Part shown: positions 16,492 to 25,211 of the stretch, in pieces
How the letters are laid out: every line of letters begins with the position of its first letter
Position numbering within the stretch: the first letter of the stretch is position 1
Assembly: GCF_003992255.1 (NCBI RefSeq)
Contig: NZ_RQVA01000010.1
Span: forward strand, 1 to 64,000
Length of the DNA stretch: 64,000 nt
From: F0422 sp003992255
GTDB taxonomy: Bacteria > Bacillota > Negativicutes > Veillonellales > Veillonellaceae
Reading direction: 5' to 3'
Notes under the pieces: model-generated
What the model was told of the DNA's origin: nothing
Databases searched by the model: none
What the model saw: the letters and a program-made list of their open reading frames with translations, nothing else
Translations under genes and position numbers: made by a program

Positions 16492-17427
16492 ATGAAAGAC
16501 AAACGAACGTTACTATATACAATTGAAAACACGACAGCACTGACGTTAGCGGAATGGTTAGATACCCACCAATTTCCCCGAAAAACGATGAAAGATCTTT
16601 TTGCAGCAAAAGGTGTTCGTTTAGATGGACAACTGTGTACGGCGAAATCGGAACTTTCAGAGGGGATGGTATTAGAAATGATTCCTCTAAAAGAGCGTAT
16701 CGACCACGATCCAATAGAAACTCCGTTAACAATAGCCTATGAAGATGAAGATATTCTCGTAGTGGACAAACCTTCGGGAGTGACGATGAACTCAAAAGGG
16801 CAAGTATCCTTAGCGAATGGGGTAGCTCACTATTTTAAAATACATAAAATTTACGGAAAAGTACGATTCTTAAATCGGTTGGATCGAGATACATCAGGAC
16901 TTGTAGTGGTGGCAAAGCATGGTTTGGCACAACACTTTTACCAAATGCAGATGGATGACAATCGTTTGGAAAAATGGTACCGAGCGACTGTACGAGGGCA
17001 ATTGGCACAACCCCATGAGGTACTAGAACTGCCCATCCGCAAAAGTGCAGATGGAATCCACCAAGAGGTACATCCAGAGGGTGTGATGACCAAAACGGAA
17101 TACGAAGTGCTACACTATGATGCGATGCAAGATACAACAGATGTGCGTATTCGATTGTGGACGGGGAAGACTCACCAAATTCGAGTGACTATGGCGCATA
17201 TAGGACATCCTTTGGTACATGACTCGTTGTATGCTGATGAGGAAGTGTTGGAATCCAAACAGAGTGCATGCGGGATAGATGATGCACAATGTCATAAATT
17301 ACAACAAGAGGTAACTAATACAGCGAAAGGACAGATAGAAGACATAGACAAGACGTTTGCACTTAGGGCCTATCGCTTAGTGTGCTACCATATGCGAACC
17401 GGGGAACAAATTATTGTAGAAGTATAA
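16492..17427 (+). CDS. RluA family pseudouridine synthase
   Basis: The 311-residue protein has an N-terminal S4-like RNA-binding segment (about 20-70) and the RluA catalytic motif LNRLDRDTSG, with the catalytic Asp at 131. The later segments (YRATVRG, RLWTGKTHQIRVTMAHIGHP, LRAYRLVCYHM) are also typical. It converts specific uridines in rRNA or tRNA to pseudouridine; which site cannot be told from this sequence. The ribosome site before ATG 16492 is weak (GGA 6-8 nt upstream). Before it, 16290-16490 contains only small hairpins (for example GACCC/GGGTC near 16420) and no gene. Confidence 0.88.
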   Translation: MKDKRTLLYTIENTTALTLAEWLDTHQFPRKTMKDLFAAKGVRLDGQLCTAKSELSEGMVLEMIPLKERIDHDPIETPLTIAYEDEDILVVDKPSGVTMNSKGQVSLANGVAHYFKIHKIYGKVRFLNRLDRDTSGLVVVAKHGLAQHFYQMQMDDNRLEKWYRATVRGQLAQPHEVLELPIRKSADGIHQEVHPEGVMTKTEYEVLHYDAMQDTTDVRIRLWTGKTHQIRVTMAHIGHPLVHDSLYADEEVLESKQSACGIDDAQCHKLQQEVTNTAKGQIEDIDKTFALRAYRLVCYHMRTGEQIIVEV

Positions 17428-17484
17428 TAGCTGTGTATTGTTATAGCTGTAGTCACTAACCTAATTCTTACCAATGCTATAAAC

Positions 17485-17594
17485 GATATAAAAAACGCGA
17501 AAAAGCACGAAAACTAAAATCGTGCTCGAAATCGCGTTTTTTATGTGCGCAAATATTAGAATCGTGCTTTTTTACTATATTTAGTTTTTATATC
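17485..17594. terminator. nested bidirectional terminator hairpins
   Basis: Several arms are mutually compatible or exclusive. AAAAAACGCGA (from 17489) pairs with TCGCGTTTTTT (from 17532). Inside it, AGCACGA (17504-17510) pairs with TCGTGCT (17520-17526). The same AGCACGA can instead pair with TCGTGCT at 17562, followed by TTTTT. An outer pair CGATATAAAAA/TTTTTATATCG closes the whole. It separates the convergent pseudouridine synthase and prmA genes. Confidence 0.7.
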
Positions 17595-17666
17595 GCATTT
17601 AGTTTCTGTACATGATAGAAGAACTTGCCAGTTTTATACTGTATGAGATGACCATAGTACTAACTA

Positions 17667-18602
17667 TTATTTATGGCAGGTGATGCAGACCCAGTTATTT
17701 TCTGTGGTGGTAGACAGATTGATAAATCCAACCGCTGAGGCTGCATCCATAAGAGTTTGTTCTTCGCCCTCTTGAATGCCACTCATAATGAATACGCCCT
17801 TAGGTTCTAGGCAACGGTAAGCATCGTCTAGTAAACGTAGCAAAATAGGCGTAATAATATTCGCCACGATGAGGGAGGCTGTTTCCGTCACGCCTTCTAA
17901 TAAATTATTTGTTTGTACCGTCACAACGGATTCCAATTGATTCATTGCCACATGGTTACGAGCGTTGGCCGTGGCGGTTTCATCTAGGTCAAAGGCTGTC
18001 ACAGAATGAGCGCCGAGAGCACCTGCAAATAAGGCGATGATGCCAGACCCTGTGCCTACGTCAAAGACGGTACTGTTAGGAGTGAGATGTTGCGCCATCG
18101 CTTGGATTGCCAATCTTGTGGTAGGATGATCGCCAGTGCCGAAGGCAATGCCAGGTTCAATGCGAATGATGTGTTCATTTTCGCGAGGACTATACTCCGC
18201 CCAATCTGGAATAATAGTAAGATTATCCGTCATAGGGATGGGTGGATATTGCGTTTTCCAATCGTCCCAACCCGATTCGTCCGCCATGGTAATGGACAGC
18301 GCGAGGGGGCCGAAATCCATGGTGAAAGTACTTTGTAATTGCTGGAGCTCACTTTTTATGAGAGTCTCTAATTGGTCAACCTCATATAGATTTGGGGCTA
18401 TATAGGCTTTCACAGTGACGTCTGAGGAATCGTAGAGTTCTTCACGGTCCGGTTTGATAATGCCGAATCCATCGTCGGTCAATTGATCAAACTCATAAGG
18501 GTCCTCTGTGTAAACGCCTTCAGCGCCTAAAGCGAGCAATGTATCTGTAATGAGTTCAGACGCTTCATGCGTCGTAGTGAGTGTAATTTCTAGCCATGCC
18601 AT
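17667..18602 (-). CDS. prmA: ribosomal protein L11 methyltransferase
   Basis: The 311-residue protein has the PrmA layout: an N-terminal substrate-recognition domain, then a class I SAM methyltransferase domain with VFDVGTGSGIIALFAG (SAM binding). The family motif VANIITPILLRL (N-I-x-x-x-P-L type) follows. It trimethylates ribosomal protein L11. GAGGT 6-8 nt before the ATG supports the start. It is transcribed alone on the minus strand. Confidence 0.93.
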   Translation of the reverse strand: MAWLEITLTTTHEASELITDTLLALGAEGVYTEDPYEFDQLTDDGFGIIKPDREELYDSSDVTVKAYIAPNLYEVDQLETLIKSELQQLQSTFTMDFGPLALSITMADESGWDDWKTQYPPIPMTDNLTIIPDWAEYSPRENEHIIRIEPGIAFGTGDHPTTRLAIQAMAQHLTPNSTVFDVGTGSGIIALFAGALGAHSVTAFDLDETATANARNHVAMNQLESVVTVQTNNLLEGVTETASLIVANIITPILLRLLDDAYRCLEPKGVFIMSGIQEGEEQTLMDAASAVGFINLSTTTENNWVCITCHK

Positions 18603-18658
18603 TGTGGTACCTCGTTATTGTAAATTCTAATATAGTACTGTTATATATTGTATGAAAA

Positions 18659-18701
18659 GGCTGTTACAAACATGTAAAATTACATTTTGTTACAGCCTCT
18701 T
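18659..18701 (-). terminator. hairpin after the small secreted protein gene
   Basis: GGCTGTTACAAA and TTTGTTACAGCC, with an ATGTAA/TTACAT inner stem, lie just beyond the end of the minus-strand gene at 18732. The T-run on that strand is CCTTTTC. Confidence 0.6.
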
Positions 18702-18731
18702 ATTGTGTAAAGTTATATACTGATTGTTATG

Positions 18732-19196
18732 TTATCTCCAATAGAATTCATTTGAGAAGCTATCGAAGAATCGTATATTATATACTTGGTGGAATGCTTT
18801 TTCTGCAGCTGGCAATCGTACTCGGCTAATCGATAATGGTTGATCAGGGTGTAGGTAGGTAATCGGGTAACCTGTATTATTGTTTAATAATAAAATCTCT
18901 GGTTTGTCGATGTTGTAATAAAATCTAAAGGGGATAACTCTAGAAATTGCTGTATTACCTTTATGAGCGTCTGGAACTACTGCAACGTTTACAGCCAATT
19001 GGTAATAGGGAGGGTTGTATAACATATTAACGACAGATGTACTATCGTAGTAGTAAGCAATTCCCATGTGACCATCAATTAATTTTAGGTTTTTATCTCC
19101 ATTTAGATATGGTGGATATAAACTAGATGCGAATGAAACGCTCATGGTTAGGAGTAAGGTAGTTACAACAATGGCTAATAATCGAAATACTTTCAT
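18732..19196 (-). CDS. small secreted protein of unknown function
   Basis: The 154-residue protein has a clear signal peptide (basic start, then LLAIVVTTLLLTMSVSFA, cleavage near SFA-S), so it is exported to the periplasm or beyond. The mature part is rich in Tyr, Asn and Pro. It contains LKLIDGHMGIAYYYDSTS and VIPFRFYYNIDKPEILLL, compatible with a small beta-rich fold. I do not recognise the family. AAGGAGA about 10 nt upstream supports the start. It stands alone between prmA and the permease with separate terminators. Confidence 0.75.
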   Translation of the reverse strand: MKVFRLLAIVVTTLLLTMSVSFASSLYPPYLNGDKNLKLIDGHMGIAYYYDSTSVVNMLYNPPYYQLAVNVAVVPDAHKGNTAISRVIPFRFYYNIDKPEILLLNNNTGYPITYLHPDQPLSISRVRLPAAEKAFHQVYNIRFFDSFSNEFYWR

Positions 19197-19424
19197 AGGG
19201 GTAGTCTCCTTTTAGGGTGCAATAGAATTTGTAAAATGTTCATACTATAATAGATGCATATATATCAAACACATAGATTTTTTGGTAGGTTAAAGAGATA
19301 GTATGCTTATTTATAATATTATATCATTCTATGAGGATTACAGGTAGTAAACTAATAGACTCTTTTCCATTGAAGAAAATTTCATTTGCAAAAAGTACGA
19401 AAATTTCCATTGAAATGACATAAT

Positions 19425-19462
19425 AAAAAGGATAGCCGAGCATATGCTTAGCTATCCTTTTT
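19425..19462 (-). terminator. terminator of the amino-acid permease gene
   Basis: AAAAAGGATAGC and GCTATCCTTTTT form a symmetrical hairpin 10 nt after the stop of the minus-strand permease, with a T5 run on that strand. Confidence 0.85.
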
Positions 19463-19472
19463 GTGTTAGATA

Positions 19473-20834
19473 TTATTTTTTCTTAAGTTTATACGCAATG
19501 TACAGAGCGCCAATCCACACGGGAATGATATAAATGGATGTGCGCATGGAATCCATGGTCAACATTACGCCTACTGCCATAGCGATGAACGCAAAGCAGA
19601 AGTAGTTTGTGAATGGATACAAGATAGACTTAAACTTCAATTCATCAAGGCGACCTTCGCGAGCAAAACGTTTGCGGAATTTAAGGTGTGTCACTGGAAT
19701 GATGAACCATGCAATGATAAGGCCTGCTACGATGATAGCCAACAATTGCAAGAACACGTCACTAGCGCTTGGGAAGATGTATGTTAAGAATACAACGATC
19801 AAGGCTAAGGCTGCACAGAACAAAGTAGCAATTAATGGTACCCCTGTAGCTGTTAAGTTCTTGAAGATTTTTGGAGCATCACCAGATAATGCCATGCTGT
19901 GCAAAATACGAGAATTACTGTAGAGCAAGCTATTGTATACAGATAAGGCCGCGACCACAACAACGAAGTTCAAGATATGAGCTGCTGCTGGAATACCGAT
20001 GTTGGTAAAGATTTGAACAAATGGGCTCGCTTGTGTGCCAAGTTCATTCCATGGAGATAATGCCATGATGACAGTCATTGTACCTACATAGAAGATCAGG
20101 ATACGAGCTAATAATTCATTAATCGCTTTTGGTAATGTTTTTTCAGGATGTTCTGCTTCTCCTGCAGTGATACCAATCAATTCGACCCCACCAAAGGAGA
20201 ACATAACTACAGCAATAGAGGCGATGAATCCATAGGCTCCATTTGGGAACAATCCACCATGAATCCAAAGATTGGAGAAGTTTTGTGGGAATGACCCCAT
20301 ATCTCCAAAGAAGATGAGGTATGCACCAAAGGCGATCATGGCGATGATGGCCACTACTTTAATCAAAGAAGCAAAGAACTCCACTTCCCCATAGGCACGA
20401 ACATTAATAAGATTAATCACAGTGACCAATGTAATACAAGCCAGTGTAGTAATCCAATGCGGAATGCCTGGCAACCAGAAATCTAAGTACACTGAAATCG
20501 CAGCGAGTTCTGCCATGCTGGCAAGCATGTACACGATCCAGTAATTCCAACCAGATAAATAGCCTGCAAACGAAGACCAATATTTACTAGCAAAATAGGT
20601 AAAGGAGCCGGACACAGGTTCACGAACCGACATTTCTCCTAGCATACGCATTAAAAAGAAAATAAAGATACCAGTTAATAAATAGGAGAAAATAACACCG
20701 GGTCCTACTAATTGGATTGTTGGGGCGGATCCGTAGAAGAGGCCTGTCCCCACCGAGGCGCCTAAGGCAATCATTTGCATGTGTCGACTTTTCAGCCCCC
20801 GATGCAATGACGTCTTTGATTCATTGTCTTTCAT
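19473..20834 (-). CDS. amino-acid permease, APC superfamily
   Basis: The 453-residue protein has about 12 hydrophobic segments. The N-terminal sequence LKSRHMQMIALGASVGTGLF is diagnostic of the AAT branch of amino-acid/polyamine/organocation transporters, and GEMSVREPVSGSFTYFASKY follows. It is an inner-membrane proton-coupled importer; the amino acid cannot be assigned. The start at 20834 (MKDNESKT) is preferred over ATG 20855 because GGAAGGGAG lies 9 nt before it and overlaps the upstream ATG. It is monocistronic on the minus strand. The region 20835-21091 holds its promoter and that of the divergent GTPase gene. Confidence 0.9.
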   Translation of the reverse strand: MKDNESKTSLHRGLKSRHMQMIALGASVGTGLFYGSAPTIQLVGPGVIFSYLLTGIFIFFLMRMLGEMSVREPVSGSFTYFASKYWSSFAGYLSGWNYWIVYMLASMAELAAISVYLDFWLPGIPHWITTLACITLVTVINLINVRAYGEVEFFASLIKVVAIIAMIAFGAYLIFFGDMGSFPQNFSNLWIHGGLFPNGAYGFIASIAVVMFSFGGVELIGITAGEAEHPEKTLPKAINELLARILIFYVGTMTVIMALSPWNELGTQASPFVQIFTNIGIPAAAHILNFVVVVAALSVYNSLLYSNSRILHSMALSGDAPKIFKNLTATGVPLIATLFCAALALIVVFLTYIFPSASDVFLQLLAIIVAGLIIAWFIIPVTHLKFRKRFAREGRLDELKFKSILYPFTNYFCFAFIAMAVGVMLTMDSMRTSIYIIPVWIGALYIAYKLKKK

Positions 20835-21091
20835 ACTATATAACTCCCTTCCCATATATGTTCTGAAATGATATATCTATTAGAATACCATAAACTATAG
20901 AATTTACCTAGTAAAAATTTAGTTTAGTAGAGAAGTAACGGAATATGTATGAAAATAATTTTTCAACCATATATAATTAGATATATGCGTAATTTGCATG
21001 AATATCTTGCGATTTTTAAAAGGAGTTTTCTTGTTTGTGTAGAATTATTTAAACAATAGACTGTTTTCGGCTGTAAAGGAGGACGATGTTC

Positions 21092-23161
21092 ATGAAAGAA
21101 TATACTAGTGATTTAATCAGAAACGTGGCGGTGGTCTCCCATGACGGGGCGGGTAAAACAGCATTGGTAGAGGCATTGCTATTGTCTTGTGGTGCTGTAG
21201 ACTTTGTAGGTAAAGGACAAGATAATAAACATATCATGGACTTTGAACCAGAAGAAATCAAACGGAATGTGACGATTCAATTAGGTATGGCACCTTGTGA
21301 ATGGAAAGGTCATAAAATTAACTTTATCGATACTCCAGGTTATTCTGAGTTCCATGGGGAGGTGCGGTCTGCTTTGCGTGCAGCAGACGGTATGCTCATG
21401 GTATTATCTGCTGGTACAGGCGTAGAAATCGATACCATCCGTGCTTGGGAATATGGTGTAGAATTGCAAATGCCTCGCATGGCTTTCATCAATAAAATGG
21501 ACAGTGAAAAAGCGGATTTCTTTGGTACCTTAGAAAAGATGCGCGAGCTTTTTGGAAAGGCGATTATGCCATTGCAAATCCCTATTGGTGAAGGACCTAC
21601 TTTCAAAGGTGTAGTAGATGTGGCGAAGCGGACAGCCTATGTCTATGAAAATGGGAATATGACAGAAGTGGACGTACCTGCTGAATTGTCTGCAAAAGTA
21701 GAAGAAATTCGTGAAATGACGGTAGAAGCGGCTGCAGAAGGTAACGATGCTTTATTAGAAAAATATTTAGATGGCGAAGAATTAACATTGGAAGAAATTC
21801 GCCAAGGGTTACGGGAAGGTATGCTGACAGGCCGTGTGTGTCCTGTGATGTGTGGTACGGCTTTGGGTCGTATCGGTATGGACCAAGTACTAGATCGTAT
21901 GATTCGTTACATGCCAGATGCAACGAAAAAAGTGATGACTGCTATCGGTGTAGATTCTAAGGAAGAACATATCGTGGTGGCAGATAAACCGTTTACAGGG
22001 TTCGTATTTAAAACAATTTTAGATCCGTTTGCAGGCAAACAAAGTTTTGTTCGTGTCTTCTCTGGTGAATTGAAAGTAGGGGACAAGCTGTACAATGTAA
22101 CCCGTGATGTAGAAGAAAAATGGGGCAAAATGGTGACTTTGATTGGTAAACAACAAGTACCAGTAGAAGTGGCAAAAGCCGGTGATATCGTGGTCATTCC
22201 TAAATTAGCAGAAACGAAAACAGGAGATACATTTGGTACTGCTGAATTTAAAGTACAATATGCGCCAATTCGATTCCCACAACCGTTATATCGTATCGCT
22301 ATGGTACCTGAGAAAAAAGGGGAAGAAGAAAAATTAGCGAATGCTCTTGGACGGATTTCAGAAGAAGATCCTACATGCGAAGTGATAAAAGATGTAGAAG
22401 GGCGCCAAATGCAAGTGCGTTGTATGGGCGATGTCCATTTAGAACATATTTTACAAAAAATGGAACGTAAATATGGGGTCCGCGCGAAATTAGAAACTCC
22501 TTATATTCCGTATCGTGAAACGATTCGTGGTACAGTGGAAGTAGAAGGTAAACATAAAAAGCAAAGTGGTGGTCATGGCCAATATGGTCATGTGAAGTTG
22601 AGTATTGCACCACTATATGAAGGTGAGTTTGAATTTGTCGATAAAATCTTTGGTGGTGCCGTGCCTCGTCAATATATTCCAGCTGTGGAAAAAGGTGTCC
22701 GTGAAACCTTAGAAAAAGGATTGCTCGCAGGGTACCCAATGATTGGGGTACAAGTGACCTTGGTAGATGGTTCGTATCACACAGTGGATTCCTCGGAATT
22801 GGCTTTTAAAATGGCGGCAGCTCAAGCTTTGAAAAAAGGTGTGCCGGATGCAAAACCAATTTTGCTAGAACCAGTGTATAATGTGAATGTCATCGGTCCA
22901 GAAGAATTTATGGGCGATATCATGGGTGACTTGAATAGCCGTCGTGGTCGCGTACTCGGTATGGACCAAGGTGTGCGTGAAGGCATCACTATAGTAAAAG
23001 CTCAAGTTCCATTGGTGGAAATGTTGGATTATGTAACAGTGTTGCGTTCCATGACACAAGGACAAGGTGTGTTTAACATGGAATTTAGTGGATACGAAGA
23101 AGTGCCGCATAAACAAGCTGAAACAATCATCGCGGGATTTGCGGGGCACGAAGAGTCGTAA
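21092..23161 (+). CDS. EF-G-like translational GTPase (fusA paralogue)
   Basis: The 689-residue protein has the whole EF-G domain order. The G domain carries SHDGAGKT (16-23), DTPGY and NKMD; a beta-barrel domain II follows, and domains III-V include GQYGHVKL and a C-terminal YVTVLRSMTQGQGVF. The atypical G1 motif, the HIMDFEPEEIKRNVTI switch region and a slightly short length mark the EF-G-like/EF-G-2 group rather than the main elongation factor. That group has GTPase activity and uncertain roles in translation. ATG 21092 is chosen over ATG 21086 because AAAGGAGG is 9 nt away from it and only 3 nt from the other. A repeat-type hairpin follows as terminator. Confidence 0.85.
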   Translation: MKEYTSDLIRNVAVVSHDGAGKTALVEALLLSCGAVDFVGKGQDNKHIMDFEPEEIKRNVTIQLGMAPCEWKGHKINFIDTPGYSEFHGEVRSALRAADGMLMVLSAGTGVEIDTIRAWEYGVELQMPRMAFINKMDSEKADFFGTLEKMRELFGKAIMPLQIPIGEGPTFKGVVDVAKRTAYVYENGNMTEVDVPAELSAKVEEIREMTVEAAAEGNDALLEKYLDGEELTLEEIRQGLREGMLTGRVCPVMCGTALGRIGMDQVLDRMIRYMPDATKKVMTAIGVDSKEEHIVVADKPFTGFVFKTILDPFAGKQSFVRVFSGELKVGDKLYNVTRDVEEKWGKMVTLIGKQQVPVEVAKAGDIVVIPKLAETKTGDTFGTAEFKVQYAPIRFPQPLYRIAMVPEKKGEEEKLANALGRISEEDPTCEVIKDVEGRQMQVRCMGDVHLEHILQKMERKYGVRAKLETPYIPYRETIRGTVEVEGKHKKQSGGHGQYGHVKLSIAPLYEGEFEFVDKIFGGAVPRQYIPAVEKGVRETLEKGLLAGYPMIGVQVTLVDGSYHTVDSSELAFKMAAAQALKKGVPDAKPILLEPVYNVNVIGPEEFMGDIMGDLNSRRGRVLGMDQGVREGITIVKAQVPLVEMLDYVTVLRSMTQGQGVFNMEFSGYEEVPHKQAETIIAGFAGHEES

Positions 23162-23207
23162 CTTGTGATGCTATGAAGTTGGTGACGTTTTTGTTGTAAG
23201 AAAAATA

Positions 23208-23277
23208 GAAAAGCGTGGCATACTCCTCCACAAACTGATCCTACGGTAGGTTTGCTCCGGAGTATACCACGCTTTTC
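23208..23277. repeat. structured hairpin repeat, copy 5 (also terminator)
   Basis: The core ACAAACTGATCCTACGG/TAGGTTTG is conserved while the basal stem is again different yet paired (AAAAGCGTGG/CCACGCTTTT, ACTCC/GGAGT). It lies 47 nt after the GTPase gene and probably ends its transcript. Confidence 0.75.
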
Positions 23278-23376
23278 TGCATTAGTGTAATGTAATAAAA
23301 ATAAGGACATCACCAACCTTCTACGTATAATGGCGTTCCTCAGAAGAAAATATTAACGATACGAGTAATTTTGTAG

Positions 23377-23422
23377 TATAATAGTAGTTGAAGAGTCAAC
23401 GACGTGTTGTTGGGCTTATCTC
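23377..23422 (+). promoter_or_regulatory. promoter and left inverted-repeat arm of the 23-kb locus
   Basis: TATAAT at 23377-23382 with TTAACG 18 nt upstream. The leader 23390-23422 begins GAAGAGTCAACGACGTG and ends GTTGGGCTTATCTC. This last stretch can pair over 14 bp (two G-U) with GAGATGAGCCTAAC at 23603-23616. Confidence 0.55.
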
Positions 23423-23448
23423 TTCCTCATAAGGGAGGAGGTGGTACT

Positions 23449-23526
23449 ATGAAAAAGTTTAGAAAAATCTATAGATTGATTTTAATTCTAAAGTTAATAG
23501 TACAACTCATTGATTTATTTAAATAA
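23449..23526 (+). CDS. putative type I toxin-like peptide, 25 residues
   Basis: The peptide MKKFRKIYRLILILKLIVQL then IDLFK has a basic start and a short Leu/Ile-rich helix. AGGGAGGAGGTGG is a very strong ribosome site. Sequence resemblance to known toxins is weak; the call rests on the shared locus plan with 16 kb (leader inverted repeat, shared hairpin, opposing promoter). Confidence 0.5.
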   Translation: MKKFRKIYRLILILKLIVQLIDLFK

Positions 23527-23531
23527 TTAAT

Positions 23532-23648
23532 GAGAAAGCCTAACGTAAAACGTAAGTATTGGTAGTACTTACACACGTTAGGCCATCGATTTTAATGATT
23601 TTGAGATGAGCCTAACGCCCCAGACACGTTATTGGCTCTTCTTTTGTT
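23532..23648 (-). ncRNA. antisense-side RNA of the 23-kb toxin-like locus
   Basis: A minus-strand extended -10 (TGCTATACT, plus-strand 23655-23663) predicts a start near 23648. The RNA begins GAAGAGCCAATAACGTGT, contains GGCGTTAGGCTCATCTC and ends at the hairpin GCCTAACGT (23538)/ACGTTAGGC (23575). A third stem copy (GCCTAACG, from 23610) allows a competing fold. Confidence 0.5.
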
Positions 23649-23810
23649 ACTTTTAGTATAGCATAGTTTATAACAGAATAAAAGAGGGGGCAGAAATTGT
23701 GTTTGACCTTCTATGGTGATACGAGTATAGTTAAAGTAGATAGATACGATTCATGTGTTAGTGCCATAGAAATGTACGAGATGCATGGAGTAATGATAAA
23801 GGAGTCTGCC

Positions 23811-24284
23811 ATGATATATCAAAGTATAGCTATAGATTACAAACAGTTTCACTATCCTAAGGCGGTGGAACGGGCGTTGGAGTTTTTAAAATCTCATGAT
23901 TTTACGACTTTTATAGGGGGACGCTATCCCATTGAAGGGGATTTGATGTATGCCAATGTAGATATTGTGGATACACGTGTGTATGAGGAAACAAAGATTG
24001 AGGGACATAAGGATTACATGGATGTGCAATTCCTTGTCATAGGGGAAGAGCAGATGGAAGTCCTCATTCGTCAAACGGCACCAGATGTAGTGGAGGCCTA
24101 TGATGACAAGGATTGTTATTTCTATGATCCAACCCAAGGAGGGACAGTAACGATTACTGTTCGTCCAGGGGATTATTGTATCTTTTATCCAGGAGAATTA
24201 CATCGAACTTTGATTGCACCGCATGAGGTACAACAGATTCGTAAAGTGGTAGTCAAAATTCATAAAAGCTTGCTTAGAGAATAA
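23811..24284 (+). CDS. YhcH/YjgK/YiaL (DUF386) family protein
   Basis: The 157-residue cupin-like protein matches the YhcH/YiaL family in length and motifs: EGHKDYMDVQFLVIGEEQME, YFYDP and a C-terminal RPGDYCIFYPGELHRT carrying the metal-binding histidine. Relatives such as NanQ speed anomer conversion of sialic acid, and others act in sugar catabolism. ATG 23811 is chosen because AAAGGAG lies 6 nt upstream; an in-frame upstream extension from 23697 overlaps the toxin-locus promoter and is unlikely. It lies 11 nt before two DMT transporter genes, suggesting co-transcription, though sugar transport is not evident from these. Confidence 0.87.
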   Translation: MIYQSIAIDYKQFHYPKAVERALEFLKSHDFTTFIGGRYPIEGDLMYANVDIVDTRVYEETKIEGHKDYMDVQFLVIGEEQMEVLIRQTAPDVVEAYDDKDCYFYDPTQGGTVTITVRPGDYCIFYPGELHRTLIAPHEVQQIRKVVVKIHKSLLRE

Positions 24285-24295
24285 GGAGAATATAT

Positions 24296-25204
24296 ATGAA
24301 CCGCTATATGATGGAAGGTGTAGGGCTTACAATTTTAGGGGGCATACTATGGGGTTTTTCCGGTATGTGCTCACAGTTTTTGCAACAGTTTCGACATGTA
24401 CGGGCAGAGTGGTTAGTTCCCATTCGGCTTTTGCTGGCAGGGGTTATCACATTGGGCTTGGCCTATTCACAAAAAGGTAAAGATATTTTCAATGTATGGC
24501 GTTGCAAACGAGATGTATTGGATCTTGTTATCTTTGCTGTATTTGGTATAGGCTTATGCCAATATTCTTATTTTAAATCGATTTATTATGCGGGGGCCGG
24601 TATTGCGACAGTACTCCAATATTTAGGGCCATCTTTTATTATTATCTATGTGAGTCTGCGATATGTAAAATGGCCTCGATGGATTGAAATGCTCAGCGTC
24701 ATCTTGGCAACATTGGGGATTGTATGTATTGCCTTGCAAGGGCAATGGGATGCGAGCCAGATACAAAGTACCATCGTGTTTTGGGGGCTTATTTCGGCTG
24801 TGGCTGTAGCGATTTATAGCTATCAGCCCAATCGGATTCTTCGTACCTATGGAACCATGCCGATCGTAGGGTTTGCTATGGTCATTGGTGGTCTAGTAGG
24901 TTGTGGTGTCTTCGACTTGAATAACACTGAAAGCATATGGGATTTATGGACATGGTTAGCCTTTTTTAGCCTTGTTTTTTTAGGCGCAGTGGTTTCTTTC
25001 AATGCCTACCATGAAGGAGTACAGCGGATAGGAGCTGTTCGGGGCTCTATCTTGTCTTCTGTAGAACCAATTTCTGCAGCATTGTTGGGTTGGACTATAT
25101 TAGATAATCATTTTACAAGTTATGATATTATAGGTTTTATTCTTATTATTATTACCATTTTTATGCTTGCTTTCGACGCCAATCGTCATACTGAAAGTGA
25201 TTAG
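24296..25204 (+). CDS. EamA family (DMT superfamily) transporter, first of a tandem pair
   Basis: The 302-residue protein has ten hydrophobic segments made of two EamA repeats. Motifs include GGILWGFSGMCSQF, YAGAGIATVLQYLGPSFIII near the end of the first repeat and GSILSSVEPISAALLGW in the second. DMT proteins export metabolites or drugs across the inner membrane; the substrate is unknown. It is 11 nt after the YhcH-family gene, with AAGGAG before the start, and 7 nt before a close paralogue. Confidence 0.88.
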   Translation: MNRYMMEGVGLTILGGILWGFSGMCSQFLQQFRHVRAEWLVPIRLLLAGVITLGLAYSQKGKDIFNVWRCKRDVLDLVIFAVFGIGLCQYSYFKSIYYAGAGIATVLQYLGPSFIIIYVSLRYVKWPRWIEMLSVILATLGIVCIALQGQWDASQIQSTIVFWGLISAVAVAIYSYQPNRILRTYGTMPIVGFAMVIGGLVGCGVFDLNNTESIWDLWTWLAFFSLVFLGAVVSFNAYHEGVQRIGAVRGSILSSVEPISAALLGWTILDNHFTSYDIIGFILIIITIFMLAFDANRHTESD

Positions 25205-25211
25205 AGGAGTT

